Assembly (NCBI GenBank): GCA_000620545.1
Contig: JIBA01000013.1
Span: 496,001 to 560,000 of the forward strand
DNA length: 64,000 bases
Reading direction: 5' to 3'
Source: Intrasporangiaceae bacterium URHB0013
GTDB taxonomy: Bacteria > Actinomycetota > Actinomycetes > Actinomycetales > Dermatophilaceae
Part shown: positions 1-10,015 of the stretch, in pieces
Position numbering within the stretch: the stretch's first letter is position 1
Layout of the letters: each line of letters begins with the position of its first letter
Translations under genes and position numbers: made by a program
The notes under the pieces: model-generated
Told to the model about the DNA's origin: nothing
Seen by the model: only the letters and a program-made list of their open reading frames with translations
Database searches by the model: none

Positions 1-917
1 TCGTTGTACTTCGCCTTGTAGGCGGCCTGGAAGTCGGGAGCCACGTCCGGCGGGACGCACGGGCAGGTGATGATCGTGCCCTCGGCAGCGTCCTTGGCGT
101 TGTCGATGAAGGACTGGTCCTTGACGCCGTCGGCCACGACGAACGTGCCCTTCCAGCCGGCGTCGCGCAGCTGCTTGATGAGCGGCGCGGCCTCGGGCGA
201 GTAACCACCGAAGAAGAGCGCGTCGGCGCCCGAGCTCGTCACCTTCGTGACGGAGGCGCTGAAGTCGGTCTGCTTCTGCTGGATGGTGTCGTTGCCGACG
301 ACCTGCGCGCCGAGGTCCTTGCGGACGATGTCGGCCAGGCCCTTGCCGTACTCGGACGCGTCGTCGATGACGTAGGTCTTCGTCGACTTGACGGTGTCCT
401 TGATGTACTTGGCGGCGGCGGGACCCTGCGTCGCGTCGTTGCCGAGCGCGCGGAAGAACGTCTTCCAGCCGTTGTCGGCCAGAGCCGGGTTCGTCGCCGA
501 CGGCGTGATGGTGACGAGGCCTGCCTCGTTGAACGCCGGGTCGGCGGCCTTGGACTCGCCGGAGAACGCAGGACCCACGATGCCGACGACCTTCTTGTCG
601 TCGATGGCCTTCTTGGCCAGGGCCGGGGCCTGCGTGGGGTCGCCCTGCGAGTCGTAGTTCTCGAGGGTGACCTTGCAGTTCGGGTTCTTCTTGTTGTAGT
701 CGTCGAGGGCGAGGTTCACGCCGTTCTGGATGTAGATGCCCAGGTTGGCGTTCGGGCCGGTGAGGGCGCCGAACATGCCGATCTTCTGGTCGCAAGCAGC
801 CTGCGAGGCCCCACCGGAGCCGCCTGCCGCCGGGGTTTCGCCACCCTTGGTGCCACAGGCACCGAGGGCAAGTGCTGCGACCGCGAGCGGCACAGCGAAC
901 TTGAGGGTAGAACGCAC
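1..917 (-). CDS. Branched-chain amino acid ABC transporter substrate-binding lipoprotein, C-terminus cut by window edge
   Basis: Extracytoplasmic binding protein of the LivJ/LivK family, which delivers leucine, isoleucine, valine or related amino acids to an ABC importer. The protein opens with a short basic stretch, a hydrophobic segment and a lipobox (ALGAC), so the mature protein is probably a lipoprotein on the outer face of the membrane. A Gly/Ser/Ala linker follows, then the periplasmic-binding fold with the usual IGMFGALTGPNA and FRALGNDATQG blocks. The GTG start at 917 has a good ribosome binding site (AGGAGG) a few bases upstream. The reading frame is open to the left edge, so the C-terminus and the permease and ATPase genes, if adjacent, lie outside. 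Substrate is inferred from family only. Confidence 0.9.
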   Translation of the reverse strand, partial: MRSTLKFAVPLAVAALALGACGTKGGETPAAGGSGGASQAACDQKIGMFGALTGPNANLGIYIQNGVNLALDDYNKKNPNCKVTLENYDSQGDPTQAPALAKKAIDDKKVVGIVGPAFSGESKAADPAFNEAGLVTITPSATNPALADNGWKTFFRALGNDATQGPAAAKYIKDTVKSTKTYVIDDASEYGKGLADIVRKDLGAQVVGNDTIQQKQTDFSASVTKVTSSGADALFFGGYSPEAAPLIKQLRDAGWKGTFVVADGVKDQSFIDNAKDAAEGTIITCPCVPPDVAPDFQAAYKAKYN

Positions 918-1068
918 GGGTGTCCTCCTGATGTCACACATCCCTCAGTCGAGGGCTGAGACGGAGACTAGGCCGAAACCCGTGCCGCGGTCACCACAAA
1001 CCGCTGATCGGTGACCGTGTCGTGACCTCCGAGGACCCGGCGCGGGACGATGTTCGGCGCCGGGCGCG

Positions 1069-1785
1069 TCAGGACGCCGGAAAACCGTTGATGACGGCCT
1101 CGGCGACCTCTTTCATCCCGAGTCGGCGGTCCATCGCGGTCTTCTGGATCCAGCGGAAGGCGTCGGACTCGCTCAGCTTGAGCTGGCTCATGAGCACGCC
1201 CTTGGCCCGGTCGACGAGCTTGCGGGTCTCGAGCCGCTCGCCCAGGTCGGCGATCTCGGCCTCGAGGGCCTTGAGCTCCTGCCAGCGGGACGTGGCGATG
1301 TCGATGGCCGGGCGCAGGTCGTCGGCGGTGAACGGCTTGACGATGTAGGCCATCACGCCGGCGTCACGGGCGCGCTCGACGAGCTCGGTCTGCGAGAAGG
1401 CGGTGAGCATGATGACGGGGCACAGCTTGGACTCGTGCAGCTGCTCGGCGGCCGAGAGCCCGTCGAGCACGGGCATCTTCACGTCCATGATGACGAGGTC
1501 GGGCTTGACCTCCCTGGCGAGCTCGACGGCCTGCTCGCCGTTGCTGGCCTGGCCGACGACGTCGTAGCCCTGCTCGCCGAGCATCTCGACGAGGTCGAGA
1601 CGGATGAGCGCCTCGTCCTCCGCGACGAGGATGCGGGTGGCCCCGGACACCGCGGCGCCCGGACCGGAGGCGGTCTCGGGAGTCTGCGACGCCTCTGAGG
1701 ACGCCTCGGGGGCCCCCGGGGACATGGAGGCCCCGGCTGCGGTGGCGGGGGTCGGCTTGGGCGTGGTGCTCTCGTCAGTGCTCAC
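1069..1785 (-). CDS. pdtaR: ANTAR-domain response regulator, PdtaR type
   Basis: A 238-residue transcription antitermination regulator. After a Pro/Thr/Ala-rich N-terminal stretch of about 55 residues comes a receiver domain ([14 protein letters not shown]; phosphoacceptor Asp in [13 protein letters not shown]; Lys in YIVKPF). A coiled coil and a C-terminal ANTAR RNA-binding domain follow ([10 protein letters not shown], then a conserved AMDRRLGM region). In mycobacteria the counterpart PdtaR is phosphorylated by the histidine kinase PdtaS and binds RNA hairpins. No kinase gene is in this window. The GTG at 1785 is chosen because TACGCT ends exactly six bases upstream, the spacing of a leaderless promoter. 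The long unconserved N-terminal tail is unusual, so a later start is possible. Confidence 0.88.
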   Translation of the reverse strand: MSTDESTTPKPTPATAAGASMSPGAPEASSEASQTPETASGPGAAVSGATRILVAEDEALIRLDLVEMLGEQGYDVVGQASNGEQAVELAREVKPDLVIMDVKMPVLDGLSAAEQLHESKLCPVIMLTAFSQTELVERARDAGVMAYIVKPFTADDLRPAIDIATSRWQELKALEAEIADLGERLETRKLVDRAKGVLMSQLKLSESDAFRWIQKTAMDRRLGMKEVAEAVINGFPAS

Positions 1786-1791
1786 GGGCAA

Positions 1792-1797
1792 AGCGTA
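1792..1797 (-). promoter_or_regulatory. Probable -10 element of pdtaR (leaderless)
   Basis: TACGCT on the minus strand, six bases before the GTG at 1785. No ribosome binding site lies in between. The same geometry recurs at other genes in the window. Confidence 0.45.
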
Positions 1798-1913
1798 GCC
1801 GGGGCCAGGTTTCGGGCGCGTTTCGGGGACCGTCACCGAGGCGTCACGGCAGCCGCGGCCGGGATGATGTCTGCGCGGCCGGTCCGACGCGGCGCCGGCG
1901 AGGGCGCCGAGGG

Positions 1914-1996
<83 letters not shown>

Positions 1997-2010
1997 GGGA
2001 GTGCCGCGCC

Positions 2011-2016
2011 AGCATA
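2011..2016 (-). promoter_or_regulatory. Possible -10 element for tRNA-Leu
   Basis: TATGCT on the minus strand, 14 bases before the mature 5' end of tRNA-Leu, suits a short 5' leader that RNase P would remove. No clear -35 is seen. Confidence 0.3.
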
Positions 2017-2177
2017 CCTGCGCAGCGGCGGGAGCAGGCCACCGCTCGGCGCAGGAGCGGCACGTCCACCCACCGGGCGCCGAGGTGTGCCGTCGGGACC
2101 GCCCGGCGGGACACGGGGTCACTCGTTCGGAGGCCGCAGGCTGCGTGGTCCCGGACGTCGTCGGCTGAGCGACGCGC

Positions 2178-3635
2178 TCAGCTCGTGACCTCCTCCGGCC
2201 GGTACGCGGGGGCAGCCCGGTTGACGGCGTCGCCGACCCGGTGGACGCGCAGCGCGTTCGTCGAGCCCGGGATGCCGGGGGGTGAGCCGGCCACGATGAC
2301 GACGCGGTCGCCCTCGGCCACGCGACCCTCGGGCATGAGCTTGAGGTCGACCTGCATCGCGAACTGGTCGGTGTGGTGCATGCGGGGCACGAGGTAGGTC
2401 TCGAGGCCCCAGACGAGCGCGAGGCGCGAGCGGACGCGGGGCTCGGAGGTGAACGCGAGCATGGGCAGCCGTGGGCGCATGCGGGCCATGCGCGTCGCCG
2501 AACCACCGGTCTCGGTGAAGGTGATGAGGAACTTCGCGCCGACGACCTCGCCGATGTCGGCGGCGGCCTTGGTCACCGCTCCCCCGACCGTCTTGGGGTT
2601 GGTCTTCATCGGGGCGATCTTGTCGAAGCCGTGGACCTCGGTGGACTCGATGATCCGGGCCATCGTGCGCACCGAGTCGATCGGCCACGCGCCGACGGAC
2701 GTCTCGCCCGAGAGCATGAGCGCATCGGCGCCGTCGAGCACCGCGTTGGCGGCATCGGAGGCCTCGGCGCGGGTGGGACGGGGGTTCTCGATCATCGACT
2801 CGAGCACCTGGGTGGCGACGATGACCGGCTTGGCCTCGCGACGCGCGAGCTCGATCGCCCGCTTCTGCACGAGTGGCACGTCCTCGAGGGGCATCTCGAC
2901 GCCGAGGTCACCACGGGCGACCATGATGCCGTCGAAGGCCGCCACGATGCCCTCGAGGTTGTCGACGGCCTGCGGCTTCTCGATCTTGGCGATGACCGGG
3001 ATGCGGTCGCCGAACTCGTCCATGATCGCGTGGACGTCGACGATGTCGTCGGCCGAGCGCACGAACGACAGCGCGATCATGTCGACACCGAGCCGCATGC
3101 CGAAGCGGAGGTCCTCGCGGTCCTTGTCGGACAGGGCCGGGACGCTGACCGCGACACCCGGCAGGTTGATGCCCTTGTTGTTGCTGACCTGACCGCCGAT
3201 GACGGTCTCGGTCAGCACGTCGGTGTCGGTCACCTCGACGGCGCGCAGCATGACCTTGCCGTCGTCGATGAGCAGCAGGTCACCCGGGCTCACGTCGCCG
3301 GGCAGCCCGTCGTACGTCGTGCCCACGATGGAGTCGTCGCCGTCGACCTCGCGCGTCGTGATGGTGAAACGCTGGCCGGGGCTCAGCGTCACCGGGCCGC
3401 CGGAGAAGCGGCCGGTGCGGATCTTCGGGCCCTGGAGGTCGACGAGGATGCCGACAGCGCGGCCGGAGGCGTCGCCCGCGGCGCGGACGTCGCGGTAGAC
3501 CTGCTCGTGGACCGAGTGGTCGCCGTGCGAGAGGTTGAGGCGGGCGACGTCCATGCCGGCGTCCACGAGGGCGCGCAGCTGGGAGGGGGATGAGGTCTTG
3601 GGTCCGATCGTGCAGACGATCTTGGCGCGACGCAT
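2178..3635 (-). CDS. pyk: Pyruvate kinase
   Basis: Converts phosphoenolpyruvate and ADP to pyruvate and ATP, the last step of glycolysis, in the cytoplasm. The 485-residue product has the normal length and shows the family blocks in order: RAKIVCTIGPKTSSP at the start, ARLNLSHGDH, the metal and substrate region IAKIEKPQAVDNL, the MVARGDLGVEMP block, and LMLSGETSVGAWP, followed by the C-terminal allosteric domain. The ATG at 3635 is preceded by TAAGGT ending six bases upstream. This can be read either as a leaderless -10 or, less well, as a weak ribosome binding site. It stands alone between tRNA-Leu and gltD. Confidence 0.97.
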   Translation of the reverse strand: MRRAKIVCTIGPKTSSPSQLRALVDAGMDVARLNLSHGDHSVHEQVYRDVRAAGDASGRAVGILVDLQGPKIRTGRFSGGPVTLSPGQRFTITTREVDGDDSIVGTTYDGLPGDVSPGDLLLIDDGKVMLRAVEVTDTDVLTETVIGGQVSNNKGINLPGVAVSVPALSDKDREDLRFGMRLGVDMIALSFVRSADDIVDVHAIMDEFGDRIPVIAKIEKPQAVDNLEGIVAAFDGIMVARGDLGVEMPLEDVPLVQKRAIELARREAKPVIVATQVLESMIENPRPTRAEASDAANAVLDGADALMLSGETSVGAWPIDSVRTMARIIESTEVHGFDKIAPMKTNPKTVGGAVTKAAADIGEVVGAKFLITFTETGGSATRMARMRPRLPMLAFTSEPRVRSRLALVWGLETYLVPRMHHTDQFAMQVDLKLMPEGRVAEGDRVVIVAGSPPGIPGSTNALRVHRVGDAVNRAAPAYRPEEVTS

Positions 3636-3641
3636 GATTCA

Positions 3642-3647
3642 ACCTTA
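3642..3647 (-). promoter_or_regulatory. Probable -10 element of pyk (leaderless)
   Basis: TAAGGT on the minus strand, six bases before the pyk ATG. The AAGG inside it could also serve as a weak ribosome binding site, so the reading is not unique. Confidence 0.4.
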
Positions 3648-3740
3648 TGGGTGCTGTGACGTGGGTCACCACGCGGGTTCGTCCTGTGGGACGAGCCGAC
3701 GTGGTCTCGGGCTGAGTTCCGTTGTGGCGGTGGATGATCG

Positions 3741-3785
3741 CGCCCGTATGCCGTGTCGCCGAGGTGGCGACACGGCATACGGGCG
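3741..3785 (-). terminator. Strong hairpin terminator downstream of gltD, built on an inverted GTATGCCG/CGGCATAC pair
   Basis: A perfect 20-base-pair stem (3741-3760 with 3766-3785) around a five-base loop, lying just beyond the gltD stop codon. There is no U-tract, which is common for actinobacterial terminators. Each arm carries one copy of the octamer that is overrepresented across the window. Lying in the pyk-gltD gap, the hairpin would stop gltBD transcripts before pyk. Confidence 0.75.
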
Positions 3786-3799
3786 GGTGCGAGAGGCGG

Positions 3800-5257
3800 T
3801 CAGACGGTGAGCGGGCGGTCGGTCGGCGCGATCGGGCGCGGCAGCGAGCTCGACCCCGTAAGCCAGGCGTCGACGCCCGCTGCGGCGGCGCGGCCCTCGG
3901 CGATGGCCCAGACGATGAGCGACTGCCCCCGACCGGCGTCGCCGGCGACGAAGACCCCGGGGACCGAGCTCATGAAGTTCGTGTCCCGCGTGACGTTGCT
4001 GCGCTCGTCGAGGGCGACGCCGAGCTGCTCGACGACACCCGGCCCCTGCGGGCCGAGGAAGCCCATCGCGAGGAGGACGAGCTGCGCGGGGATCTCGCGC
4101 TCGGTGCCCGGCTTGGAGCTCAGCCTGCCGTCGACCAGCTCGACCTCGGTGAGGCGCAGCGCCGCGACGTTGCCGTCGTCGTCGCCGACGAACTCCGTGG
4201 TGCTGACGGCATACATCCGCTCGCCCCCCTCCTCGTGGGCGCTCGCCACGCGGTAGAGCATCGGGTAGGTCGGCCACGGCTGGTTGGCGGGGCGCTCCTC
4301 CCCCGGCTGCGGCAAGATCTCGAGACTCGTGACGGAGGCGGCACCCTGGCGGTGCGCGGTGCCGATGCAGTCGGCGCCGGTGTCACCGCCACCGATGACG
4401 ACGACGTGCTTGTCGGTGGCGAGGATCTGGCCCTCGACCTGCTCGCCGAGCGCCGCGCGGTTGCCCTGCGGGAGGTAGTCCATCGCCTGGTGGATGCCGC
4501 CGAGCCGGCGGCCCGGCACGTCGAGGTCGCGCGGGACGGTGGCCCCGAGCGCGAGCACGACGGCGTCGTAGCGGTCCCGCAGCTGGCGGCCGGTGATGTC
4601 GACGCCGACGTTCATGCCGTTGCGGAAACGGGTGCCCTCGGCGGCCATCTGGTCGAGACGCCGGTCGAGCACCGACTTCTCCATCTTGAACTCGGGGATG
4701 CCGTAGCGCAGCAGGCCACCGGGCTTGTCGGCCCGCTCGAACACGGCGACGGTGTGACCCGCGCGCGTCAGCTGCTGGGCAGCCGCGAGACCCGCGGGCC
4801 CGGACCCGACGACGGCCACGGTCTTGCCCGACAGCCGCTCGGGCGGGAGCGGCTTGACGAGGTCCTCGTCGAAGGCGCGCTCGATCGTCGTGACCTCGAC
4901 CTGCTTGATCGTCACCGCCGGCTGGTTGATGCCGAGCACGCACGCGGTCTCGCACGGCGCCGGACAGAGCCGCCCGGTGAACTCCGGGAAGTTGTTCGTC
5001 GCGTGGAGCCGCTCGATGGCGTCGGACCAGTCCCCACGCCAGGCGAGGTTGTTCCACTCGGGGATGAGGTTGCCGAGCGGGCAGCCAGAGTGGCAGAAGG
5101 GGATGCCGCAGTCCATGCACCGGCCGGCCTGGCGCTGGAGCTGCCCGAGCTCCTGCTCCTCGTAGACCTCCTTCCAGTCCCGGATGCGCACCGGGACGGG
5201 ACGTCGGGTCGGGAGCTCGCGCTCGCGGGTGGTGAGAAAGCCCTGGGGGTCAGCCAC
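3800..5257 (-). CDS. gltD: Glutamate synthase (NADPH) small subunit
   Basis: The electron-input subunit of GOGAT: it oxidises NADPH through FAD and passes electrons to GltB for glutamate formation. The 485-residue product has an N-terminal iron-sulfur module (Cys47, Cys50, Cys55, Cys59, plus CPAPCETAC). An FAD-binding Rossmann motif ([10 protein letters not shown]) and an NADPH-binding motif ([11 protein letters not shown]) follow, and near the end is the second FAD motif ([18 protein letters not shown]). The GTG at 5257 overlaps the gltB stop by eight bases and sits behind GGAGG inside gltB, so the two are translationally coupled. It is the last gene of the gltBD operon. Confidence 0.96.
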   Translation of the reverse strand: MADPQGFLTTRERELPTRRPVPVRIRDWKEVYEEQELGQLQRQAGRCMDCGIPFCHSGCPLGNLIPEWNNLAWRGDWSDAIERLHATNNFPEFTGRLCPAPCETACVLGINQPAVTIKQVEVTTIERAFDEDLVKPLPPERLSGKTVAVVGSGPAGLAAAQQLTRAGHTVAVFERADKPGGLLRYGIPEFKMEKSVLDRRLDQMAAEGTRFRNGMNVGVDITGRQLRDRYDAVVLALGATVPRDLDVPGRRLGGIHQAMDYLPQGNRAALGEQVEGQILATDKHVVVIGGGDTGADCIGTAHRQGAASVTSLEILPQPGEERPANQPWPTYPMLYRVASAHEEGGERMYAVSTTEFVGDDDGNVAALRLTEVELVDGRLSSKPGTEREIPAQLVLLAMGFLGPQGPGVVEQLGVALDERSNVTRDTNFMSSVPGVFVAGDAGRGQSLIVWAIAEGRAAAAGVDAWLTGSSSLPRPIAPTDRPLTV

Positions 5258-8200
5258 GGGAAGCCTCCATGATCCGGTTCCACACTTCGGGTCCGTCGAG
5301 GTCGAGGCCCTGCGCCTCCGCCTCGGCTCGCACGTCGAGAACGCGCTGGTAGTCGCGCGGCAGCACGAGCGTGAAGCGCTCGCGCGCGCTCGACCAGTTG
5401 TCGAGCAGGCCACCGGCCACGGGTGACTCGGTCCAGCTCACGTGGGCCTCGAGCAGCTCGCGGAGTGGCTCCGCGTCGTCGGACCGCAGCGGCACGAGGT
5501 CGACCATCTCGCGGTTCACGAGGTCCTCGTCGAGGTCGAGGACGTAGGCCACGCCACCGGACATGCCGGCCGCGAAGTTGCGCCCGGTCCGGCCCAGCAC
5601 GACGGCCGTGCCACCCGTCATGTACTCGCAACCGTGGTCACCGACGCCCTCGACGACCGCCTGGGCACCGGAGTTGCGCACGCAGAAGCGCTCGCCGACG
5701 ATGCCGCGCAGGAACAGCTGGCCCGCCGTGGCTCCGTAGCCGATGACGTTGCCGCCGATGACGTTCTGCTCGGCCACGAGCGCGGCCTCACGGTGGGGGC
5801 GGACGACGACGCGGCCGCCGGAGAGTCCCTTGCCGATGTAGTCGTTGGCGTCGCCGAAGAGCTGCATCGTGATGCCGGCCGGGAGGAACGCCCCGAAGGA
5901 CTGCCCGCCGGAGCCGGTCATCGTCAGCTCGATCGTGTTGTCGGCGAGACCGTGGGGGTGCGCCTTGGTCACGTGGTGGCCGAGCATCGTGCCGACCGTG
6001 CGGTTGACGTTGCGCACGGCGATCTCGGTGCGCACCGGCTCGCCGCTCTCGATCGCCGACAGGGCACGGCTGAGCAGCTCGTTGTCGAGCGCCTTGTCGA
6101 GCCCGTGGTCCTGGGTGGCCGACCGGTGGAGGGTGCCGCCCGTGGGGTTGTCGGCCACGGCGAGGATCGGGCTCAGGTCGAGGCCGGACGCCTTCCAGTG
6201 GGCGATCGCCTTGTCGAGGTCGAGGCTGCCGACCTGGCCGACGGCCTCCTCGATCGAGCGGAAGCCGAGCGAGGCGAGGTGCTCGCGCACCTCCTCCGCG
6301 ATGTACTCGAAGAAGGTCTCGACGAACTCCGGCTTGCCGGAGAACCGCGAGCGCAGCTCCGGGTTCTGCGTCGCGATCCCGACCGGACAGGTGTCGAGGT
6401 GGCAGACGCGCATCATGATGCAGCCCGACACGACCAGCGGCGCCGTGGCGAAACCGAACTCCTCGGCTCCGAGCAGGGCAGCGACGACGACGTCGCGGCC
6501 GGTCTTCAGCTGCCCGTCGACCTGGACGACGATCCGGTCGCGCAGGCCGTTGAGCACGAGCGTCTGCTGGGCCTCGGCCAGGCCGAGCTCCCACGGCGCA
6601 CCGGCGTGCTTGAGGGAGGTCAGCGGGGAGGCGCCCGTGCCCCCGTCGTGGCCCGAGATGAGCACGACGTCGGCGTGCGCCTTGGACACCCCTGCTGCGA
6701 CCGTGCCCACCCCGATCTCGGACACGAGCTTGACGTGCACGCGGGCCGACGGGTTGGCGTTCTTGAGGTCGTGGATCAGCTGCGCCAGGTCCTCGATCGA
6801 GTAGATGTCGTGGTGCGGCGGAGGCGAGATGAGCCCCACGCCCGGTGTCGAGTGCCGCGTCTTGGCCACCCATGGGTAGACCTTGTGGCCGGGCAGCTGT
6901 CCGCCCTCACCGGGCTTGGCGCCCTGGGCCATCTTGATCTGGATGTCGTCCGAGTGGGTGAGGTAGAGACTCGTCACGCCGAAGCGGCCGGACGCGACCT
7001 GCTTGACGGCCGAGCGCCGTTCGGGGTCGAGCAGACGGTCGATGTCCTCCCCGCCCTCACCGGTGTTGGAACGACCACCGAGGTGGTTCATCGCGATCGC
7101 GAGCGTCTCGTGCGCCTCTTCGGAGATCGAGCCGTAGCTCATCGCGCCGGTGTTGAAGCGCTTGACGATCTCGCTGACCGGCTCGACCTCCTCGATCGGC
7201 ACGGGCAGTCGCCCCGTGACCCCCGTCGGGCGGAAGTTCATGAGACCGCGCAGCGTCATCAGGCGCGAGGTCTGGTCGTCGACGCGACCGGTGTACTGCT
7301 TGAAGATGTCGTAGCGACGCTGGCGCGTCGAGTGCTGCAGGCGGAAGACCGTCTCGGGGTCGAAGAGGTGCGGCTCGCCCTCACGACGCCACTGGTACTC
7401 GCCGCCGACCTCGAGGGTGCGGTGCGGCTGGTGGACGCCGTCCGGCGGGTAGGCCCGCGCGTGGCGCTCGGCCGTCTCGCGGGCGATGACGTCGAGGCCG
7501 ACGCCGCCGAGCTGGGAGACCGTGCCGGTGAAGTAGCGGTCGACGAGGGTCTGGGCCAGACCGATGGCCTCGAAGACCTGGGCGCCACGGTACGACGCGA
7601 CGGTCGAGATGCCCATCTTCGACATGACCTTGAGGACGCCCTTGCCGAGCGCCTTGATGAGGTTGGCGACGGCCTTCTCGGCGGTCACGCCCTCGATCTC
7701 GCCGGCCCGGACGAGATCCTCGACCGTCTCCATCGCGAGGTAGGGGTTGACCGCGGCCGCGCCGAAACCGATGAGCAGGGCCACGTGGTGGACCTCGCGC
7801 ACGTCGCCGGCCTCGACGAGCAGCCCCACCTGGGTGCGGGTCTTCTCGCGGATGAGGTGGTGGTGCACCGCGGCCGTGAGCAGCAGCGACGGGATGGGCG
7901 CGAGGTCGCGGCCCGAGTCCCGGTCGGAGAGCACGACGAAGCGCGCGCCGCGCGCGATGGCCTGCGAGACCTCGGCGAAGATCTCCTCGAGGCGGTCGCG
8001 CATGGCGCCCGCACCCCCGGTGACGTCGTAGAGGCCACGCACGACGTGCGTGGCGTAGCCCGGAAGGTCGCCGTCGGCGTTGATGTGCACGATCTTGGCC
8101 AGCTCGTCGTTGTCGATGACCGGGAAGTCGAGGACGAGCTGGCGGGCGTGCGACGGCGACGCCGACAGGGCGTTGCCCTCGGGGCCCATGTACGTGCCCA

Positions 8201-9815
8201 GCGAGGTGACGAGCTCCTCCCGGATCGCGTCCAGCGGAGGGTTGGTCACCTGGGCGAAGAGCTGCGTGAAGTAGTCGAAGAGCAGGCGCGGTCGCGACGA
8301 CAGGACGGCGATGGGGGTGTCGGTGCCCATCGAGCCGAGCGCCTCGCCGCCGGACCGGGCCATGGGCGTCAGGAGGATGCGCAGCTCCTCGGCGGTGTAG
8401 CCGAAGGTCTGTTGACGGCGCGCGACCGAGGCCGCCGTGTGGACGATGTGCTCACGCTCCGGCAGGTCGTCGAGGTGGATGAGACCGGCGTGCAGCCACT
8501 CGGCGTACGGCTTCGCGGCGGCGAGCTGGGTCTTGATCTCCTCGTCGGTGACGATGCGGCCGTGCTCGGTGTCGACGAGGAACATCTTGCCGGGCTGGAG
8601 CCGGCCACGCTGGACGATGGTGGCGGGGTCGAGCTCGAGCACCCCGGACTCCGACGCCAGCACGACGAGGCCGTCGTCGGTCACGGTGTAACGGCCGGGA
8701 CGTAGGCCGTTGCGGTCGAGGACCGCGCCCACGAGCGTGCCGTCGCTGAAGCAGACGTTCGCGGGCCCGTCCCAGGGCTCCATGAACGTCGAGTGGAACT
8801 CGTAGAAGGCCTTGCGGGCCGGGTCCATCGTGGCGTGGTTCTCCCAGGCCTCGGGGATCATCATGAGCACCGCGTGCGGGAGTGAGCGGCCGCCGAGGTG
8901 GAGCAGCTCGAGGGCCTCGTCGAAGCTGGCCGAGTCGGACGCCTCGGGCGTGCAGATCGGGAAGATCCGCTGGAGGTCGCCCGGGATGATGTCGGACGTC
9001 AGCAGGCTCTCACGGGCGTGCATCCAGTTGCGGTTGCCCTTGACGGTGTTGATCTCGCCGTTGTGGGCGATGAACCGGTACGGGTGGGCGAGCGGCCACG
9101 ACGGGAACGTGTTCGTCGAGAAGCGCGAGTGCACGAGAGCGAGCTCACTGGCGAACCGCGGGTCGGACAGGTCGGGGAAGAACGGCTCGAGCTGACCGGT
9201 CGTCAGCATGCCCTTGTAGACGATGGTGCGCGAGCTCAGCGAGGCGAAGTAGACGTCGACCTCGTGCTCGGCGCGCTTGCGCAGGCAGAAGGCGAGCCGG
9301 TCCAGGCCGAGGGCCACCTGGCGGCCGATCGAGCTGCTGACGAAGAGCTGCTCGAAGAACGGCATGCACTCGCGCGCGACGGTGCCCACGAGGTCAGCCT
9401 CGACCGGCACCTCGCGCCAACCGAGCACCTTGAGGTTCTCGGCGGCTGCCAGCTCCTCGACGCGGCTCTTGACCGCCGCCCGCTGGGCGGGGTCCTGCGG
9501 CAGGAAGGCGATGCCCGCCGCATACGCGCCGATGTTCGGCAGGGTGAACGGGACGTTGGCCCGGAAGAACTCGTCAGGGATCTGCGTCAGGATGCCGGCG
9601 CCGTCACCGACGAGCGGGTCGGCGCCCGTGGCACCGCGGTGGTCGAGGTTGCGCAGTGCCGTGAGGGCGTGGTCGACGATGTCGTGCCCTGCTCTCCCCC
9701 GCATCGTCGCGATGAGCGCCACACCACAGGCGTCGTGCTCAAACTCGCGGCGGTAGAGACCGGAGTTCTCCGGGTGTGCACTGAAGAGGGCCCGGGGGCG
9801 GGTGTGCGGCGGCAT
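5250..9815 (-). CDS. gltB: Glutamate synthase (NADPH) large subunit
   Basis: Makes two glutamates from glutamine and 2-oxoglutarate, the main ammonium-assimilation route together with glutamine synthetase. At 1521 residues it has the usual length. It begins with a 29-residue propeptide before the catalytic Cys30 of the Ntn amidotransferase domain ([10 protein letters not shown]). The central and FMN-binding synthase domains follow ([19 protein letters not shown]), then the [3Fe-4S] cysteines in [15 protein letters not shown], and the C-terminal GXGXG beta-helix ([23 protein letters not shown]). The ATG at 9815 is preferred over upstream in-frame starts because AGAAGGA lies eight bases before it. 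Transcribed first in gltBD. Confidence 0.97.
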   Translation of the reverse strand: MPPHTRPRALFSAHPENSGLYRREFEHDACGVALIATMRGRAGHDIVDHALTALRNLDHRGATGADPLVGDGAGILTQIPDEFFRANVPFTLPNIGAYAAGIAFLPQDPAQRAAVKSRVEELAAAENLKVLGWREVPVEADLVGTVARECMPFFEQLFVSSSIGRQVALGLDRLAFCLRKRAEHEVDVYFASLSSRTIVYKGMLTTGQLEPFFPDLSDPRFASELALVHSRFSTNTFPSWPLAHPYRFIAHNGEINTVKGNRNWMHARESLLTSDIIPGDLQRIFPICTPEASDSASFDEALELLHLGGRSLPHAVLMMIPEAWENHATMDPARKAFYEFHSTFMEPWDGPANVCFSDGTLVGAVLDRNGLRPGRYTVTDDGLVVLASESGVLELDPATIVQRGRLQPGKMFLVDTEHGRIVTDEEIKTQLAAAKPYAEWLHAGLIHLDDLPEREHIVHTAASVARRQQTFGYTAEELRILLTPMARSGGEALGSMGTDTPIAVLSSRPRLLFDYFTQLFAQVTNPPLDAIREELVTSLGTYMGPEGNALSASPSHARQLVLDFPVIDNDELAKIVHINADGDLPGYATHVVRGLYDVTGGAGAMRDRLEEIFAEVSQAIARGARFVVLSDRDSGRDLAPIPSLLLTAAVHHHLIREKTRTQVGLLVEAGDVREVHHVALLIGFGAAAVNPYLAMETVEDLVRAGEIEGVTAEKAVANLIKALGKGVLKVMSKMGISTVASYRGAQVFEAIGLAQTLVDRYFTGTVSQLGGVGLDVIARETAERHARAYPPDGVHQPHRTLEVGGEYQWRREGEPHLFDPETVFRLQHSTRQRRYDIFKQYTGRVDDQTSRLMTLRGLMNFRPTGVTGRLPVPIEEVEPVSEIVKRFNTGAMSYGSISEEAHETLAIAMNHLGGRSNTGEGGEDIDRLLDPERRSAVKQVASGRFGVTSLYLTHSDDIQIKMAQGAKPGEGGQLPGHKVYPWVAKTRHSTPGVGLISPPPHHDIYSIEDLAQLIHDLKNANPSARVHVKLVSEIGVGTVAAGVSKAHADVVLISGHDGGTGASPLTSLKHAGAPWELGLAEAQQTLVLNGLRDRIVVQVDGQLKTGRDVVVAALLGAEEFGFATAPLVVSGCIMMRVCHLDTCPVGIATQNPELRSRFSGKPEFVETFFEYIAEEVREHLASLGFRSIEEAVGQVGSLDLDKAIAHWKASGLDLSPILAVADNPTGGTLHRSATQDHGLDKALDNELLSRALSAIESGEPVRTEIAVRNVNRTVGTMLGHHVTKAHPHGLADNTIELTMTGSGGQSFGAFLPAGITMQLFGDANDYIGKGLSGGRVVVRPHREAALVAEQNVIGGNVIGYGATAGQLFLRGIVGERFCVRNSGAQAVVEGVGDHGCEYMTGGTAVVLGRTGRNFAAGMSGGVAYVLDLDEDLVNREMVDLVPLRSDDAEPLRELLEAHVSWTESPVAGGLLDNWSSARERFTLVLPRDYQRVLDVRAEAEAQGLDLDGPEVWNRIMEASRG

Positions 9816-9953
9816 GTTCACCGTCCTTCTGCTGGGTCCAGACGGCGACCGCGACGGGGCCACGCGACATGACTGAGGGCATGTGGACGGCACTGGCCAC
9901 AGGCGTTGCGCCCGACGATATCGGAGGGACCGCTCGTCCTACCTGTTGATACG

Positions 9954-9964
9954 GCGGATTCCGC
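9954..9964. promoter_or_regulatory. Short palindrome upstream of gltB, possible regulator site
   Basis: GCGGA-T-TCCGC lies about 140 bases upstream of the gltB start, within the 200-base gap between gltB and lgt. The gap must hold the gltBD promoter, but I see no convincing -35/-10 pair. A palindrome this short could be chance. Confidence 0.2.
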
Positions 9965-10015
9965 ATCCTGAGACGTCGTGCTCACGTCGCGTGTCGGGAC
10001 ATGAACGCCAACGCA

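Noticed and set aside
5442-8705. Very long open frame (over 1000 codons) on the plus strand opposite gltB
   Set aside because: It mirrors the codon phase of gltB: high third-position G+C leaves few stops on the opposite strand. The product is Arg/Asp/Val/His-rich without any domain, while gltB is full length.
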